Shown: in pieces, positions 1 to 8,050 of the stretch
Numbering within the stretch: position 1 is the first letter of the stretch
Layout: every line of letters begins with the position of its first letter
Origin: Myxococcaceae bacterium
Lineage (GTDB): Bacteria > Myxococcota > Myxococcia > Myxococcales > Myxococcaceae
NCBI GenBank assembly: GCA_004173515.1
Contig: SECN01000021.1
Location: forward strand, 1-45,497
Length of the DNA: 45,497 bases
Direction: 5' to 3'
The notes under the pieces: generated by a model
What the model saw: the letters and a program-made list of their open reading frames with translations, nothing else
Databases searched by the model: none
What the model was told of the DNA's origin: nothing
Made by a program: the position numbers and the translations under genes

Positions 1-339
1 CGCTATGGCAATGCCTGCCCGATCTGGGCGGTCTACGGCGCGTTCCGCTCACCCGGTGCGATCGTGCGGCAGCTGGTGGAGTTTCCCGGCGGCGAGCGCT
101 ACCTCATGGTCGCGCGCACGGTCGAGAAGGACCCGGAAGGTTTCGGCGTGCCGCCGCGGCTGCTGTCGATCATGCTGTTCTGCGACGCGCTGCATGCCGA
201 CCGCACGGTGTACGCCGCCGGCCTCGATCTGGGCGCATCGGCGCCGGCGACCGCCGTGGGCCCGAGTTGCCGCATGTGCCCCCGGCGCGATTGCGGCTGG
301 CGCCAGGAAGACCCGATCATCGACGCGGGCATGTACTGA
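1..339 (+). CDS. C-terminal part of XRE-type short-chain fatty acyl regulator (ScfR/RamB-like), 5' truncated
   Basis: The frame is open from base 1 to the stop at 337-339 and gives about 112 residues, the end of a larger regulator whose HTH domain lies outside the window. The C-terminal C-R-M-C-P-R-R-D-C cluster followed by a W-R-Q-E-D-P tail, with the preceding V-E-F-P-G-G-E-R-Y segment, is typical of the DUF2083 ligand domain in the RamB/MccR-like family of acyl-CoA-responsive repressors of carbon metabolism. The family call rests on these motifs. The segment resembles proteobacterial members more than the myxobacterial DNA that follows, and it sits just before a suspected junction near base 478. 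Confidence 0.75.
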   Translation, partial: RYGNACPIWAVYGAFRSPGAIVRQLVEFPGGERYLMVARTVEKDPEGFGVPPRLLSIMLFCDALHADRTVYAAGLDLGASAPATAVGPSCRMCPRRDCGWRQEDPIIDAGMY

Positions 340-398
340 GCGTCTCGCCGCGCCCCGCCGCTAGACTGTGCGGCAAGACCAACGCAAGCGGGCAAGCC

Positions 399-479
399 AT
401 GAGCGCACAGGTACTGATCGCCGAGGACGAGTCCCACATCGCCGAATCCCTGGGTTTCATCCTGGAGCGTGCCGGCTCC
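399..479 (+). pseudogene. N-terminal fragment of a response regulator receiver domain
   Basis: An ATG at 399 opens a frame whose first 26-27 residues read as beta1-alpha1 of a CheY-like receiver: V-L-I-A-E-D-E-S-H-I-A-E-S-L with the acidic cluster E9-D10-E11, then an F-I-L-E-R-A-G end of helix 1. In an intact regulator the phosphoacceptor Asp would come about 40 residues later. Here the receiver sequence stops after residue 26-27 and the same frame becomes an Rhs repeat protein. No start codon for the Rhs protein is present, so this is a fragment created by a rearrangement or an assembly join, not a functional two-component gene. Confidence 0.7.
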
Positions 480-2432
480 GTCTCCTTTGAATACTATTCA
501 AAGGCACAGAGCGCTGCGAACAGTGGCAAGCTGAAGGCCGTGAACCACTCCGCGGATTTCTCCACCACGTATACCTATGATGGTTTTGGTCGCATCCAGA
601 CCGCCATCACCGCGTCCACGCTCCTCATCCTCAGAAGAACCTACCTGTCCATCACCTATACCTACGACAACACCACCGGCCACCTCACTCGCGCTGTCTA
701 TGCCTCCGAGGAGCGGCCGCAGGACGTCGCGCTCAACCGCCAGGTGGACTACCAGTACGATGGGCTGGGTCAGTTGATTCAGGAGAAAGAGAGTGTCTCG
801 GGCACACCGCGGAGCAGCCGCACCTATGCCTACGACGTCGCGGGGAACGTGGTGAAGCGCACCCTGACCCGCACCGGGAAGCCGGACGAAACCACCCTGT
901 TCGAATACGACGCGGACAACAAGCTCGTCTCCCTCAAGCTCCAGAATGGCTCCACGCGGGCCCTGCAACACGACCTTCTGGGCAACATCACGGATGACGG
1001 CGCCGGTCGGAAGTTCCGCTACAACGCCCTGGGCCAGCTCACGGGGTTCGTCGGCAATCCCTCCAACAGCTGCACCTATGACTACCACCCGGACGGCTTG
1101 AGGCAGGGCAAGTACCGCGCGGACGGCACCGCCTTGCGCTTCCATTACGACGGTGAGCCGGTGCCCAACATCGTCAATGAGTCCCACGGCAAGCTGAGCA
1201 CCGGTCCAGGCGGAGTGACCTTCGAAGCCGACATCCAGTTCACCAATGCCCTGGTGGACTCCCAGCGCGTCGCCCGCAGAGACCCCAGGCCCAATCAGAC
1301 CCGGCAGCTCCTCCTTGAAGATCAGGGGCACGTCATCGCGCAGCTCACCCACTCCGGCCCGATTCTCCTGGGTGAGAACCAGATCAGCAGCAACCACTTC
1401 AGCGCCTATGGCGAGCGGGATGACGCCTCCGGCGAAGCCCAGAACGGCTTCGAACTCAAGGTCAATCCCTTTGGCTTCAAGGGTGAGTACCGGGACGCCG
1501 AGTCGGGCCTCATCTACATGCGGGCGCGCTACTACGACCCGGAACTCCTGCGTTTCCTCTCCCGCGACAGCTTTCCCTTCTTCAACCCCTACAACTATGT
1601 CAGCGGCAACCCCGTCATGCTGTCCGATCCCACCGGGCAGTTCGACGTGACCGCGGCCCTCATTAAACAGCGGGCCAAGGCTGGGCTTGGCTCTGGCTCC
1701 CAGTGGGCTTCGGGTGGCTCCGGGAAGAGCTCGATCGATGGCTGGGCCGTGGCGGGCATCGTGGCGGGTCTGGCAGCCGCCGTCCTCACCGTGGGGATTG
1801 GGGGACTCATCGCGGGGGCGACCATTTCGACTCTCGCGGGTGTGGCGCTCGCGGGGGCTGCGGGAGCCGCGGCCGCCGTCGCGGATCGCGTGGTCAATGC
1901 GATTCACCAGAGCGTGGACGGAAACGGGTCGTTCTCGGACAACTTCTTCAACCTGGAAACCCTCAAGTCCGTGGGCATCGGGTTGGGGGTGGGACTCTTG
2001 AGCGCTGGCCTGAGCGTAGGACTGGGTGCTGCGTCGAGAGGACTTTCGACGCTGGCCACCCGTGGGGACGGGTTGGCGTTCCGTGCCTTGGGGAGCCTGA
2101 TTGGTAACCAAGGTGTCAGGAGCGCCGCCGCGTACGCAGCAAGAGGTTTCGAAGCGTTCAGCGCCGCTGCGGCACTGGACCTTTTCGCGAAAGGAACCAT
2201 CGAATTCAACAGTTCGTTCGTCTTGACCGTGGCTGCGGGAATTGCCGGGGGCCATCTCGGCCCGCGTGCCCAGAACGGTGCTGGAAGGATCCGGGAGGCC
2301 TGGGATGCGAAGCTGATCCGGAAGAACCTCGGTGCCAACGCCTACGCCGCCCGCCTGCTCGGACGCACCAACACCCCGGTCGCGGTGGTGGGGAGCGTCG
2401 AGCCGTCCCGTGCCTTCGCCCTGGAAGCGTAG
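480..2432 (+). CDS. Rhs/YD-repeat protein, C-terminal part (5' end missing)
   Basis: About 650 residues are in frame. The first 340 or so carry YD repeats (YTYDGFGR, YTYDNTTGHL, YQYDGLGQL, YAYDVAGNV, FEYDADNKL, FRYNALGQL), followed by the Rhs core end: GLIYMRARYYDPELLRFLSRD, then FNPYNYVSGNPVMLSDPTG. Such proteins form a hollow shell enclosing a variable C-terminal tip, often a toxin. Here the tip is about 260 residues, rich in Gly/Ala and hydrophobic stretches (around 1735-2060), and I do not recognise it as a known toxin fold; a membrane-active tip is one possibility. No obvious immunity gene follows. The N-terminal half is missing because the frame enters from the response-regulator fragment. 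Confidence 0.85.
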   Translation, partial: VSFEYYSKAQSAANSGKLKAVNHSADFSTTYTYDGFGRIQTAITASTLLILRRTYLSITYTYDNTTGHLTRAVYASEERPQDVALNRQVDYQYDGLGQLIQEKESVSGTPRSSRTYAYDVAGNVVKRTLTRTGKPDETTLFEYDADNKLVSLKLQNGSTRALQHDLLGNITDDGAGRKFRYNALGQLTGFVGNPSNSCTYDYHPDGLRQGKYRADGTALRFHYDGEPVPNIVNESHGKLSTGPGGVTFEADIQFTNALVDSQRVARRDPRPNQTRQLLLEDQGHVIAQLTHSGPILLGENQISSNHFSAYGERDDASGEAQNGFELKVNPFGFKGEYRDAESGLIYMRARYYDPELLRFLSRDSFPFFNPYNYVSGNPVMLSDPTGQFDVTAALIKQRAKAGLGSGSQWASGGSGKSSIDGWAVAGIVAGLAAAVLTVGIGGLIAGATISTLAGVALAGAAGAAAAVADRVVNAIHQSVDGNGSFSDNFFNLETLKSVGIGLGVGLLSAGLSVGLGAASRGLSTLATRGDGLAFRALGSLIGNQGVRSAAAYAARGFEAFSAAAALDLFAKGTIEFNSSFVLTVAAGIAGGHLGPRAQNGAGRIREAWDAKLIRKNLGANAYAARLLGRTNTPVAVVGSVEPSRAFALEA

Positions 2433-2448
2433 AACGACCTGCCTCGGT

Positions 2449-2484
2449 TGAGCCCCTGACCGGCGACGCCGTGTCAGGGGCTCA
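2449..2484 (+). terminator. Hairpin terminator after the Rhs gene
   Basis: Two perfect 12-base arms (TGAGCCCCTGAC and GTCAGGGGCTCA) flank a 12-base loop, 17 bases after the Rhs stop codon. No long T-run follows, as is common in high-GC genomes. Confidence 0.7.
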
Positions 2485-2502
2485 GGTCCGCAAGGCCAGG
2501 AC

Positions 2503-2805
2503 TTGAGTTCCGGGCGTCGCGTGGCGGGCGTGGGCTCGCCGGAGGACGTGGACTGCGCCGCCTGGGCCTGGGGCGACAACTCCCAGGGCCAGCTGGGGGA
2601 CGGGACGCGGACGAAGCGCGCCACGCCGGTGCGGGTGCTGGGCCTGACGGGGATCATGGCCATCTTCGCTGGTGACTACGGCTCCTTCGCCATGAAGACA
2701 GATGGCACGGTCTGGTCCTGGGGCTACAACGCCTTGGGCAGCTCGGGGGTCGGCCCGGGCCTCGGCCGCTACTCCCCTGTGAGGGTTCAAGGCGTGGAGG
2801 ACTGA
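2503..2805 (+). pseudogene. RCC1-repeat protein fragment
   Basis: The frame encodes the end of an RCC1-like beta-propeller: A-W-A-W-G-D-N-S-Q-G-Q-L-G-D-G, then T-P-V-R-V, then G-S-F-A-M-K-T-D-G-T-V-W-S-W-G-Y-N and S-P-V-R-V-Q-G-V. Intact RCC1-type lipoproteins in myxobacteria normally carry a signal peptide and about seven blades; only about one and a half blades remain. The only in-frame start is a TTG inside unrelated sequence with no ribosome binding site. I call it a remnant lying directly behind the Rhs terminator. Confidence 0.7.
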
Positions 2806-2832
2806 AGCGGCCCAGATGCAGGTGGACCGGGT

Positions 2833-3384
2833 TCACTTGGGCAGGACGTTCTTCTGGAAGTCTCCCATCATGTTTCCGGGAGCCTGATAGTTACAGACCA
2901 CATACGTTTCGTACCACTTCGAGCCTTTTCCCTGCGCGACAGCGCAACCGATCTGGGTGGTGCCCTTCCAGACCAACTGGGTGAAATGGCCTGTGTCCGC
3001 GGAGAAACCACCGTTCTTGAAGTTGTAGCGTGTCACCTCGTCGTACCAGGACTTGACGGCGGCAGTCGCGAAGCTGGCGGACGACTCCGGCTTCATGGAG
3101 CTTCCAGCCCAATAGATGTTTTCACCGTATTTATGATCGAGCCCTCGGTGGGCCTCGCTGAGACCTTCAAAGGTCGAGATGGTCTGCGCGCGGGTCTTTG
3201 CATAGGCCACGATCGCGGGATCCACGGTCAGGGCAGCACCGTGGTGCTGCGCGCGGTAGGCATTGTGCGTGCTGAGCATGACTTTCATGAACTCAGCATT
3301 CGTAACGTCAGGAAAGGGGTCGCGCGCGAATGCGCTGGGGGAGGTGAGCAGCAGCAGGGTGAACACGAGGCGATGGGGATGCAT
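2833..3384 (-). CDS. Secreted CAP-domain (SCP/PR-1) protein
   Basis: The 183-residue protein has a signal peptide (about residues 1-20, hydrophobic core LVFTLLLLTSPSAFA) followed by one CAP domain. Seen directly are the helix-1 motif L-S-T-H-N-A-Y-R, the D-H-K-Y-G-E-N-I-Y motif, W-Y-D-E, the CRISP signature G-H-F-T-Q-L-V-W-K (132-140) and V-C-N-Y-Q-A-P-G-N (163-171). The putative metal-site residues are H84, E88, E116 and H133. AGGAGC lies 8 bases before the ATG. Bacterial CAP proteins are extracytoplasmic and mostly of unknown function; lipid binding or peptidase activity has been proposed for relatives. It is monocistronic here. A second CAP protein lies at 23637-24254. Confidence 0.88.
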   Translation of the reverse strand: MHPHRLVFTLLLLTSPSAFARDPFPDVTNAEFMKVMLSTHNAYRAQHHGAALTVDPAIVAYAKTRAQTISTFEGLSEAHRGLDHKYGENIYWAGSSMKPESSASFATAAVKSWYDEVTRYNFKNGGFSADTGHFTQLVWKGTTQIGCAVAQGKGSKWYETYVVCNYQAPGNMMGDFQKNVLPK

Positions 3385-3527
3385 GGTCTGTAGGCTCCTG
3401 GCGGGCGATGGACGAATGCTCCACCGCCGAGGCGCATCAAGAATCCCATGCCGAAGGGCAGCGCGGCCAGTACGTGCCTTCCCTGCATTGCCGCAGAACG
3501 AATCCCCACAGGTGGATGCGCTGGAAA

Positions 3528-3893
3528 TCAGGGGCTCAGGGCGCGGGTCATCCTGCTGACGCTGCGTCCGCAGACATCCGCATGGCCGTCGCCGCTGATG
3601 TCGCTGAGGAGCATCGTCATGCCATACGCGGAAGAGGCCCCGCCGAGATGGTCCCGGTACTCGGCGTTGTCGAAGTAGCGGTAGCCCGTGAAGGTTCCGC
3701 TCCCCGTGTCGAATGCGCAGACCATCCCCGTGGCGTTGCGACCGCAGAGGTTGGCACGGCTGTCGCTGTTGACGTCCGCGAGCTGCACCGTCGTGCTGTA
3801 TTCGGGGGGCAGCCAGTGCTGCGCATCCCCGAACTCATCCACCTTCCACCCGGTCTTGGCGAGGCTGTCCGCGTTCAGGGCCAACGAATCCAT
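3528..3893 (-). pseudogene. VCBS/FG-GAP repeat protein fragment
   Basis: The 121-codon frame (ATG at 3893) contains two blade-like repeats of the VCBS/FG-GAP type: V-Q-L-A-D-V-N-S-D-S-R-A-N-L-C-G-R and L-L-S-D-I-S-G-D-G-H-A-D-V-C-G-R, each with the Asp/Asn-rich calcium-binding loop, separated by the usual M-V-C-A-F-D-T-G-S-G stretch. Full-length relatives in myxobacteria are large secreted proteins with a signal peptide and many repeats. Here there is no signal sequence and the frame ends 10 residues into the next repeat, so it looks like a remnant. Confidence 0.6.
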
Positions 3894-3906
3894 CCTGGAC
3901 AGCGGC

Positions 3907-4163
3907 TCAGCACTCCAGGATGTGCTCCGTGTAGACCGACCGGCCGCCCCAGTAATAGAGCCCGCCGCAGTAGCAACCAAACTCACCGATGAGCTGGGTG
4001 TGCGCGGCGTCGTTGTAGTACCGGCGCAGATCCGCGTTCGGCTCGAAGGAACAGTCCGGCAGCGGCGCCTCCTGTGTGGCCAGCTCCACGGCCTCTTGAT
4101 CCACCATGGGACCGCCACAGCCCACCGCCATCGCCACAGGAGGGCGGGAGGACAGAGCCGCAT
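3907..4163 (-). pseudogene. Small Cys-rich lipoprotein (DUF6289-like), apparent 1-base frameshift in the signal peptide
   Basis: The mature part is clear: A-V-G-C-G-G-P, then about 65 residues with R-R-Y-Y-N-D-A-A-H-T-Q-L-I-G-E-F-G-C-Y-C-G and a closing E-H-I-L-E-C. It resembles the small DUF6289-type secreted proteins common in myxobacteria (aromatic/Gly/Cys rich, about 85 residues). In its own frame the upstream sequence is not a good signal peptide. In the neighbouring frame an ATG at 4163 gives M-R-L-C-P-P-A-L-L, which joins V-A-M-A-V-G-C-G-G if one G is restored near 4132-4141. I infer a one-base deletion in the gene or a sequencing error. Without it, translation could start at an in-frame ATG at 4215. 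Confidence 0.5.
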
Positions 4164-4255
4164 CGTGCGCGATGGCGGCTACCGCGAGAGTCGGTTCGAC
4201 TTGAGCGCGGCGCATCGCTTTCAGTACTCCGCTGCGACCCGGTCCATGCAACCGC

Positions 4256-5704
4256 CTACCTGGCCGGCTGGGTCACGGTGGCCTGCTGCAGGGCCACGTT
4301 CGTCTGCGACAGGATGCGGCCATCCATCGTCGCGCCGGTCTGCAAGGTGACGCCGGTCTTGCAGAGCAGGACCCCCGCGAAGTGCGCGCCGGCCCCGATC
4401 GTCGTCCGGCCGGCGACCTGCCAGAACACGTTCTTCGCCAGCGCCCCTCCCGCCAGGGTGACGCGCTTGGAGGCGCTCATCGTCAGATCTCCCGTCGTCT
4501 GGAAGATCCACACGTCGTTCGGACCGCCGGAGAGGGTCACGTCCGCCGGCAGGGTCACCGTGCTCGTCCACTTGTAGAGCCCCGGGACGAGCGTCTTTCC
4601 CCCGATGTTGCCGGAGCCCAGGTTGAGGAAGTCGGGCGTCGGGCGGCCCGCCGCGTTGTTGTAGGCGCCCTCCATGTTGCTGACCGCCGTGGTCAGGTTG
4701 GAGGGCGTCGGCACCGCGGAGTTGGCGGCGTACGCCTTGCCGACAAGCTGGGAGGAGAGCGCGAAGACATTCGACGCATCCGCGACCAGCGAGAAGCCGG
4801 TGAAGTAGCTGGCGGCGGCGGGACTGACGCCCATGTCCCCCGTCACCGTCGAAGCAGGAACCGAAGAGACGCCGCTCTTCGCCAGGATGGCGAAGTGGCC
4901 CGCCGTGCCCAACGACACCGGCATGGGCCCCTTCGCGGCCGAGGCGCCCGTCTGGAAGCTCCAGGCGAAGGGCTCCGCCAGCAGGTTGCCGTTCAGGTCC
5001 TTGATGCCGGAGCCGAGCGAAGCGGTGAAGAGGGTGTTGGAAGCCAGCGCGCTGTCGGGAGTGAAGGTCGCGGTGGTGCCGGGACCGTACGTCACGCGAC
5101 CCGACACCTGCGTGTCACCCTGCCGCACGGTGAAGGAGCCAGAGGTGAGCGAGAGCGGATCCATCGCCTTGCTGAAGGTCGCGGTGATCTTCCGGTTGAT
5201 GGCCATGTCGGTGGTCTGCGCGGAGGGTGTCGTCTCCCCGACCTTGGGGGGGCTGGTATCGGCGGCCACGCCCGTCGTGAAACTCCAGGAGCGGGCCGCC
5301 GCGAAGCTGGCTCCTGCCGTGGACTTCGCGCTGGAGGTGATGGTGGCGGTGAAGACGGTGCTCGCGGCCAGGCTGCTGGAAGGCGCGAACGTCGAACTCG
5401 TGCCGTCGGCGCTGGTCGCCACGGTGCCGGGAACCAACGTCTCTCCCTGCTTCAGCGTGAAGGTCGAAGTGCCCAGGGGCTCCATGGCCATGTCGAAGGC
5501 CACGGACAGCGTCGCGTTGAGCGGCACGTCGGGCTGTCCATCCAGAGGGGACGTCGAGGTGAACTCTGGCGACGGCGGTGTCAGGGGCACGTCCGCCTCC
5601 TCTCCACAGGAGGCGACGACGAGCGCCAGCAGGAGGAGGCCAAGCCGGGAAGAGACACCGCCGCGGACGGACGGGTGGCGGGGACCTGCGATGAAGGATT
5701 GCAT
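4256..5704 (-). CDS. Lipoprotein with two SbsA-type Ig-like domains and a DUF3494 ice-binding-like domain
   Basis: The 482-residue protein starts with a signal peptide ending in the lipobox L-V-V-A-S-C (C33). Residues about 48-145 and 150-252 are two Ig-like domains of the Big_5/SbsA type, each with the P-x-x-G-x-x-D-V/M-x-x-N-x-x-x-x-x-x-F motif (D-V-P-L-N-A-T-L-S-V-A-F and D-M-A-I-N-R-K-I-T-A-T-F). Residues about 258-482 match DUF3494, the beta-solenoid fold of type-1 ice-binding proteins: V-S-L-G-T-A-G-H-F-A-I-L-A-K-S-G-V, T-V-T-G-D-M-G-V-S-P, L-V-P-G-L-Y-K-W, N-V-F-W-Q-V-A-G and F-A-G-V-L-L. Proteins with this fold either bind ice or act as adhesins. The lipid anchor plus Ig spacers suggests surface display. 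Confidence 0.88.
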   Translation of the reverse strand: MQSFIAGPRHPSVRGGVSSRLGLLLLALVVASCGEEADVPLTPPSPEFTSTSPLDGQPDVPLNATLSVAFDMAMEPLGTSTFTLKQGETLVPGTVATSADGTSSTFAPSSSLAASTVFTATITSSAKSTAGASFAAARSWSFTTGVAADTSPPKVGETTPSAQTTDMAINRKITATFSKAMDPLSLTSGSFTVRQGDTQVSGRVTYGPGTTATFTPDSALASNTLFTASLGSGIKDLNGNLLAEPFAWSFQTGASAAKGPMPVSLGTAGHFAILAKSGVSSVPASTVTGDMGVSPAAASYFTGFSLVADASNVFALSSQLVGKAYAANSAVPTPSNLTTAVSNMEGAYNNAAGRPTPDFLNLGSGNIGGKTLVPGLYKWTSTVTLPADVTLSGGPNDVWIFQTTGDLTMSASKRVTLAGGALAKNVFWQVAGRTTIGAGAHFAGVLLCKTGVTLQTGATMDGRILSQTNVALQQATVTQPAR

Positions 5705-6062
5705 GGGAACTCTGGGGGGTGACCGCGGACGAAGCGAAACGCTTCAAGTCCAGGGCGGTGCGTCAGGAGGAGTCCGTTACCCCGAGCGAGGCTCGTCAGG
5801 GAGGAGTCAGTGGCCAATATAGGCCGTTAATCGCTTACGTCAATGGCGCGACAAGGATTATCAAGAATCATCGCCCGTTGCGGACCTCACGGATGACGTG
5901 ACGAAGACGGGCTCGAGCGAGCGTTTCCTGCTGCGGGAAGACGGGACATGCCGGCCTCCGCACCCTCCCAGGTGTGAGCAATACCCCTTGTGGGGGAGGG
6001 ACAGATTTTCAGGACGTGTCTATGGATGGGGTGGCTCTCCAACGCACAAGGACGTTCAGGCC
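5705..6062. other. Intergenic region between divergent genes
   Basis: The ice-binding-like lipoprotein (minus) and the LuxR-type regulator (plus) diverge from this 358-base gap, so it should hold both promoters. The frame of the LuxR gene stays open up to 5898 without a convincing start or homology. A lower-GC patch around 5815-5870 is the most promoter-like part. I see no gene, clear operator or terminator. Confidence 0.4.
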
Positions 6063-7145
6063 ATGAACTTCAACTCCCATCAACTCATGCTCGAGAAGAG
6101 GGTCATCCTGGCCCTCAACAGCTCCCTGTTTCTCCCCCAGGCCCTCGAAGCCGCCCGGGAGCCCCTCCTGGAACTCGCGGAGGCCGACCACATGGCGATG
6201 TGCTTGATGAGGTTCACGCCCACCCTCAGCTTCCAATGGCTCGTTCCCGGCCCCCGCATTGCCCTCTTCGATGAGTACGCCGGGCTGGCCAGGTATGACT
6301 TCTTGAGGAAACCCATCATCGACCGTCCCGGCGTGGTCGTCCGGCATGAAGAGCTCCTCCCCCGCAAGGAGTTCGAAGCCAACCTCCTCTACCAACGCAG
6401 CCGGGAGCTGGACCTGCCGCTGGAGCAGGTCATGGCCGTCCTGCTGACCATCGGGCCTGACTTCTACGCTGCCTTCGCCCTGTATCGGACCCGCCGTCGC
6501 GCCTTCCCCGCCAGCACCCACGCAGCCCTCTCCAGCCTCACCGAGCACCTGACGCAGGCGGTGCGCAACTGCCATGCCTTCCAGTCCGTGGCGGCCGGCG
6601 CCCAGGCCCTCGAAGCGCTCTACGACCGCGCCGACACCGCGCTCCTCGTCGTGGAGCCGCCCTCCAAGGAGGTGATGCGCTCGCCACGCGCGGCCGCCCT
6701 CCTGGAGCGGTGGTTCACGCCCTCGGAGTTCGACACCTGCGGGTTGCCCCACCCACTCAAGGAACGGCTGGATGCGTTGGTCCGGATGGATGCGGGTGCG
6801 CGGCTCCAGAGGGAGGTCTGGACCACGCTCCACGGGGATGCCTACCGCCTTGTCCGGTTCATGGAACTGCCTGCGCGGGAGGGGCCACGTCAGTGGGTCC
6901 TCCAGATGAACGAGATTCCCCGCTCCATCCCACTCCCCGCGGACATGAAGAGCAGGCTCACCCCGCGCCAGACGCAGATCGCGACATACCTGCTGGGCAA
7001 CTGGGACCTCGCACGGATCGCCAGCGAGCTTGCGCGCTCGCCTCACACCGTGAAGACCCAGATGAAGGAGGTCTACTTCCGGCTCGGGGTCGACGGCCAA
7101 CAAGACCTGATTTATCAGGCCGCTCGCCTCAACCGGCCGGTCTGA
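6063..7145 (+). CDS. LuxR-type helix-turn-helix transcriptional regulator
   Basis: The 360-residue protein has a C-terminal GerE/LuxR DNA-binding domain at about residues 298-355: L-T-P-R-Q-T-Q-I-A-T-Y-L-L, then I-A-S-E-L-A-R-S-P-H-T-V-K-T-Q-M-K-E-V-Y-F-R-L-G-V. The N-terminal 290 residues are soluble, with no receiver Asp or recognisable autoinducer domain; a GAF/PAS-like sensory role is possible. I chose ATG 6063 (AAGG about 11 bases upstream) because protein-like sequence starts there, although the frame is open further upstream. It converges on an SDR gene through a shared terminator. The regulated genes are unknown. Confidence 0.8.
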   Translation: MNFNSHQLMLEKRVILALNSSLFLPQALEAAREPLLELAEADHMAMCLMRFTPTLSFQWLVPGPRIALFDEYAGLARYDFLRKPIIDRPGVVVRHEELLPRKEFEANLLYQRSRELDLPLEQVMAVLLTIGPDFYAAFALYRTRRRAFPASTHAALSSLTEHLTQAVRNCHAFQSVAAGAQALEALYDRADTALLVVEPPSKEVMRSPRAAALLERWFTPSEFDTCGLPHPLKERLDALVRMDAGARLQREVWTTLHGDAYRLVRFMELPAREGPRQWVLQMNEIPRSIPLPADMKSRLTPRQTQIATYLLGNWDLARIASELARSPHTVKTQMKEVYFRLGVDGQQDLIYQAARLNRPV

Positions 7146-7160
7146 CACGCACGGCATTCA

Positions 7161-7190
7161 CCGGCGTGAGCCAGTGCAAGCTCACGCCGG
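7161..7190. terminator. Bidirectional hairpin terminator between convergent genes
   Basis: Perfect 11-base arms CCGGCGTGAGC and GCTCACGCCGG with an 8-base loop lie between the stop codons of the LuxR gene and the SDR gene. Confidence 0.75.
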
Positions 7191-7231
7191 GTCCTCGGTG
7201 GACAGCCTGGGGGCCGCGAGTGGTGGGCGGT

Positions 7232-8050
7232 TCAGCCTTCCACGGGAAGGGTGAGGCCCAGCGTGTCCGCGTAGCTGTGCAGCCCGCGAATGTGATTGCC
7301 ACCGTCGACGGCGAGCGTGTCGCCGGTGATCCATGAGGCGAGGTCGCTGCAGAGGAACGACACCACCTTCGCCACGTCCTCCGGCTCACCGCACGACCTT
7401 CCGAGCGGCGTGCGGGTGAGGAACTCGCGCTCCATGGCTCCCTTCAAGAGCCCGGCGCCCTCGGCCAGGGGCGTGCGGATGGCCCCAGGGGCCACGACAT
7501 TCACGCGGATGCCGTACCGCCCCAGCTCCGAAGCGGCGACCTTGGAGAAGTTCGCGAGCCCCGCCTTGGAGGCGCAGTAGTGGGCGAGCCCGTCCGTCAC
7601 GGCCGTCTGATTCAACGAGGAGATGTTGACGATGGAGCCCGGCTGCTTCGCGGCGACGAGCGCCTTCGCGAGTGCCTGGGTGAACAGGAAGGGCCCCTTG
7701 AGGTTGATGGCCAGGACCTGGTCGAACTCCTCCGCGGGCAATTCGAGGAGCGGGCGGAGGGTGGCTGAACCGGCGTTGTTCACCAGGATCCCCGGGAGGC
7801 CGAACTCCCGCGTGGCGACCTCGATGGCCCGCGCCACATCCTCCGCGCTGACCACGTCTCCCGCGAAGGGCACGGCCCGCGCGCGCCCCTCCATCACCCG
7901 GTTGAGCTCTCCGGCGACTGCCTCCACCTTCTCCCGGGTCCGCCCGAAGAGCAGGACGTTGGCTCCGTCCCGCATGAGGCGCGAGGCGATCCCCAGACCG
8001 ATGCCCTGGCCCGCTCCCGTCACGATGGCACTGTTCGAAATCAGCTTCAT
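7232..8050 (-). CDS. SDR-family NAD(P)-dependent oxidoreductase
   Basis: The 272-residue classical short-chain dehydrogenase/reductase shows the cofactor motif T-G-A-G-Q-G-I-G (11-18), N-N-A-G (91-94), the active-site tetrad N116, S144, Y158 and K162 (Y-C-A-S-K), and the P-G-A-I-R-T-P motif. The C-terminal G-D-T-L-A-V-D-G-G end is typical of the FabG-like subgroup. R37, after the second beta strand, favours NADP(H). ATG 8050 is preceded by AGGAG at a good distance, so the longer upstream frame is not needed. The substrate cannot be deduced. It is transcribed away from the secreted protease gene at 8252. Confidence 0.9.
   Translation of the reverse strand: MKLISNSAIVTGAGQGIGLGIASRLMRDGANVLLFGRTREKVEAVAGELNRVMEGRARAVPFAGDVVSAEDVARAIEVATREFGLPGILVNNAGSATLRPLLELPAEEFDQVLAINLKGPFLFTQALAKALVAAKQPGSIVNISSLNQTAVTDGLAHYCASKAGLANFSKVAASELGRYGIRVNVVAPGAIRTPLAEGAGLLKGAMEREFLTRTPLGRSCGEPEDVAKVVSFLCSDLASWITGDTLAVDGGNHIRGLHSYADTLGLTLPVEG

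Noticed and set aside
498..2663. Open minus-strand frame of 721 codons opposite the Rhs gene
   Set aside because: It mirrors the GC3 pattern of the Rhs gene, has no recognisable motif, and the plus strand shows clear YD repeats.
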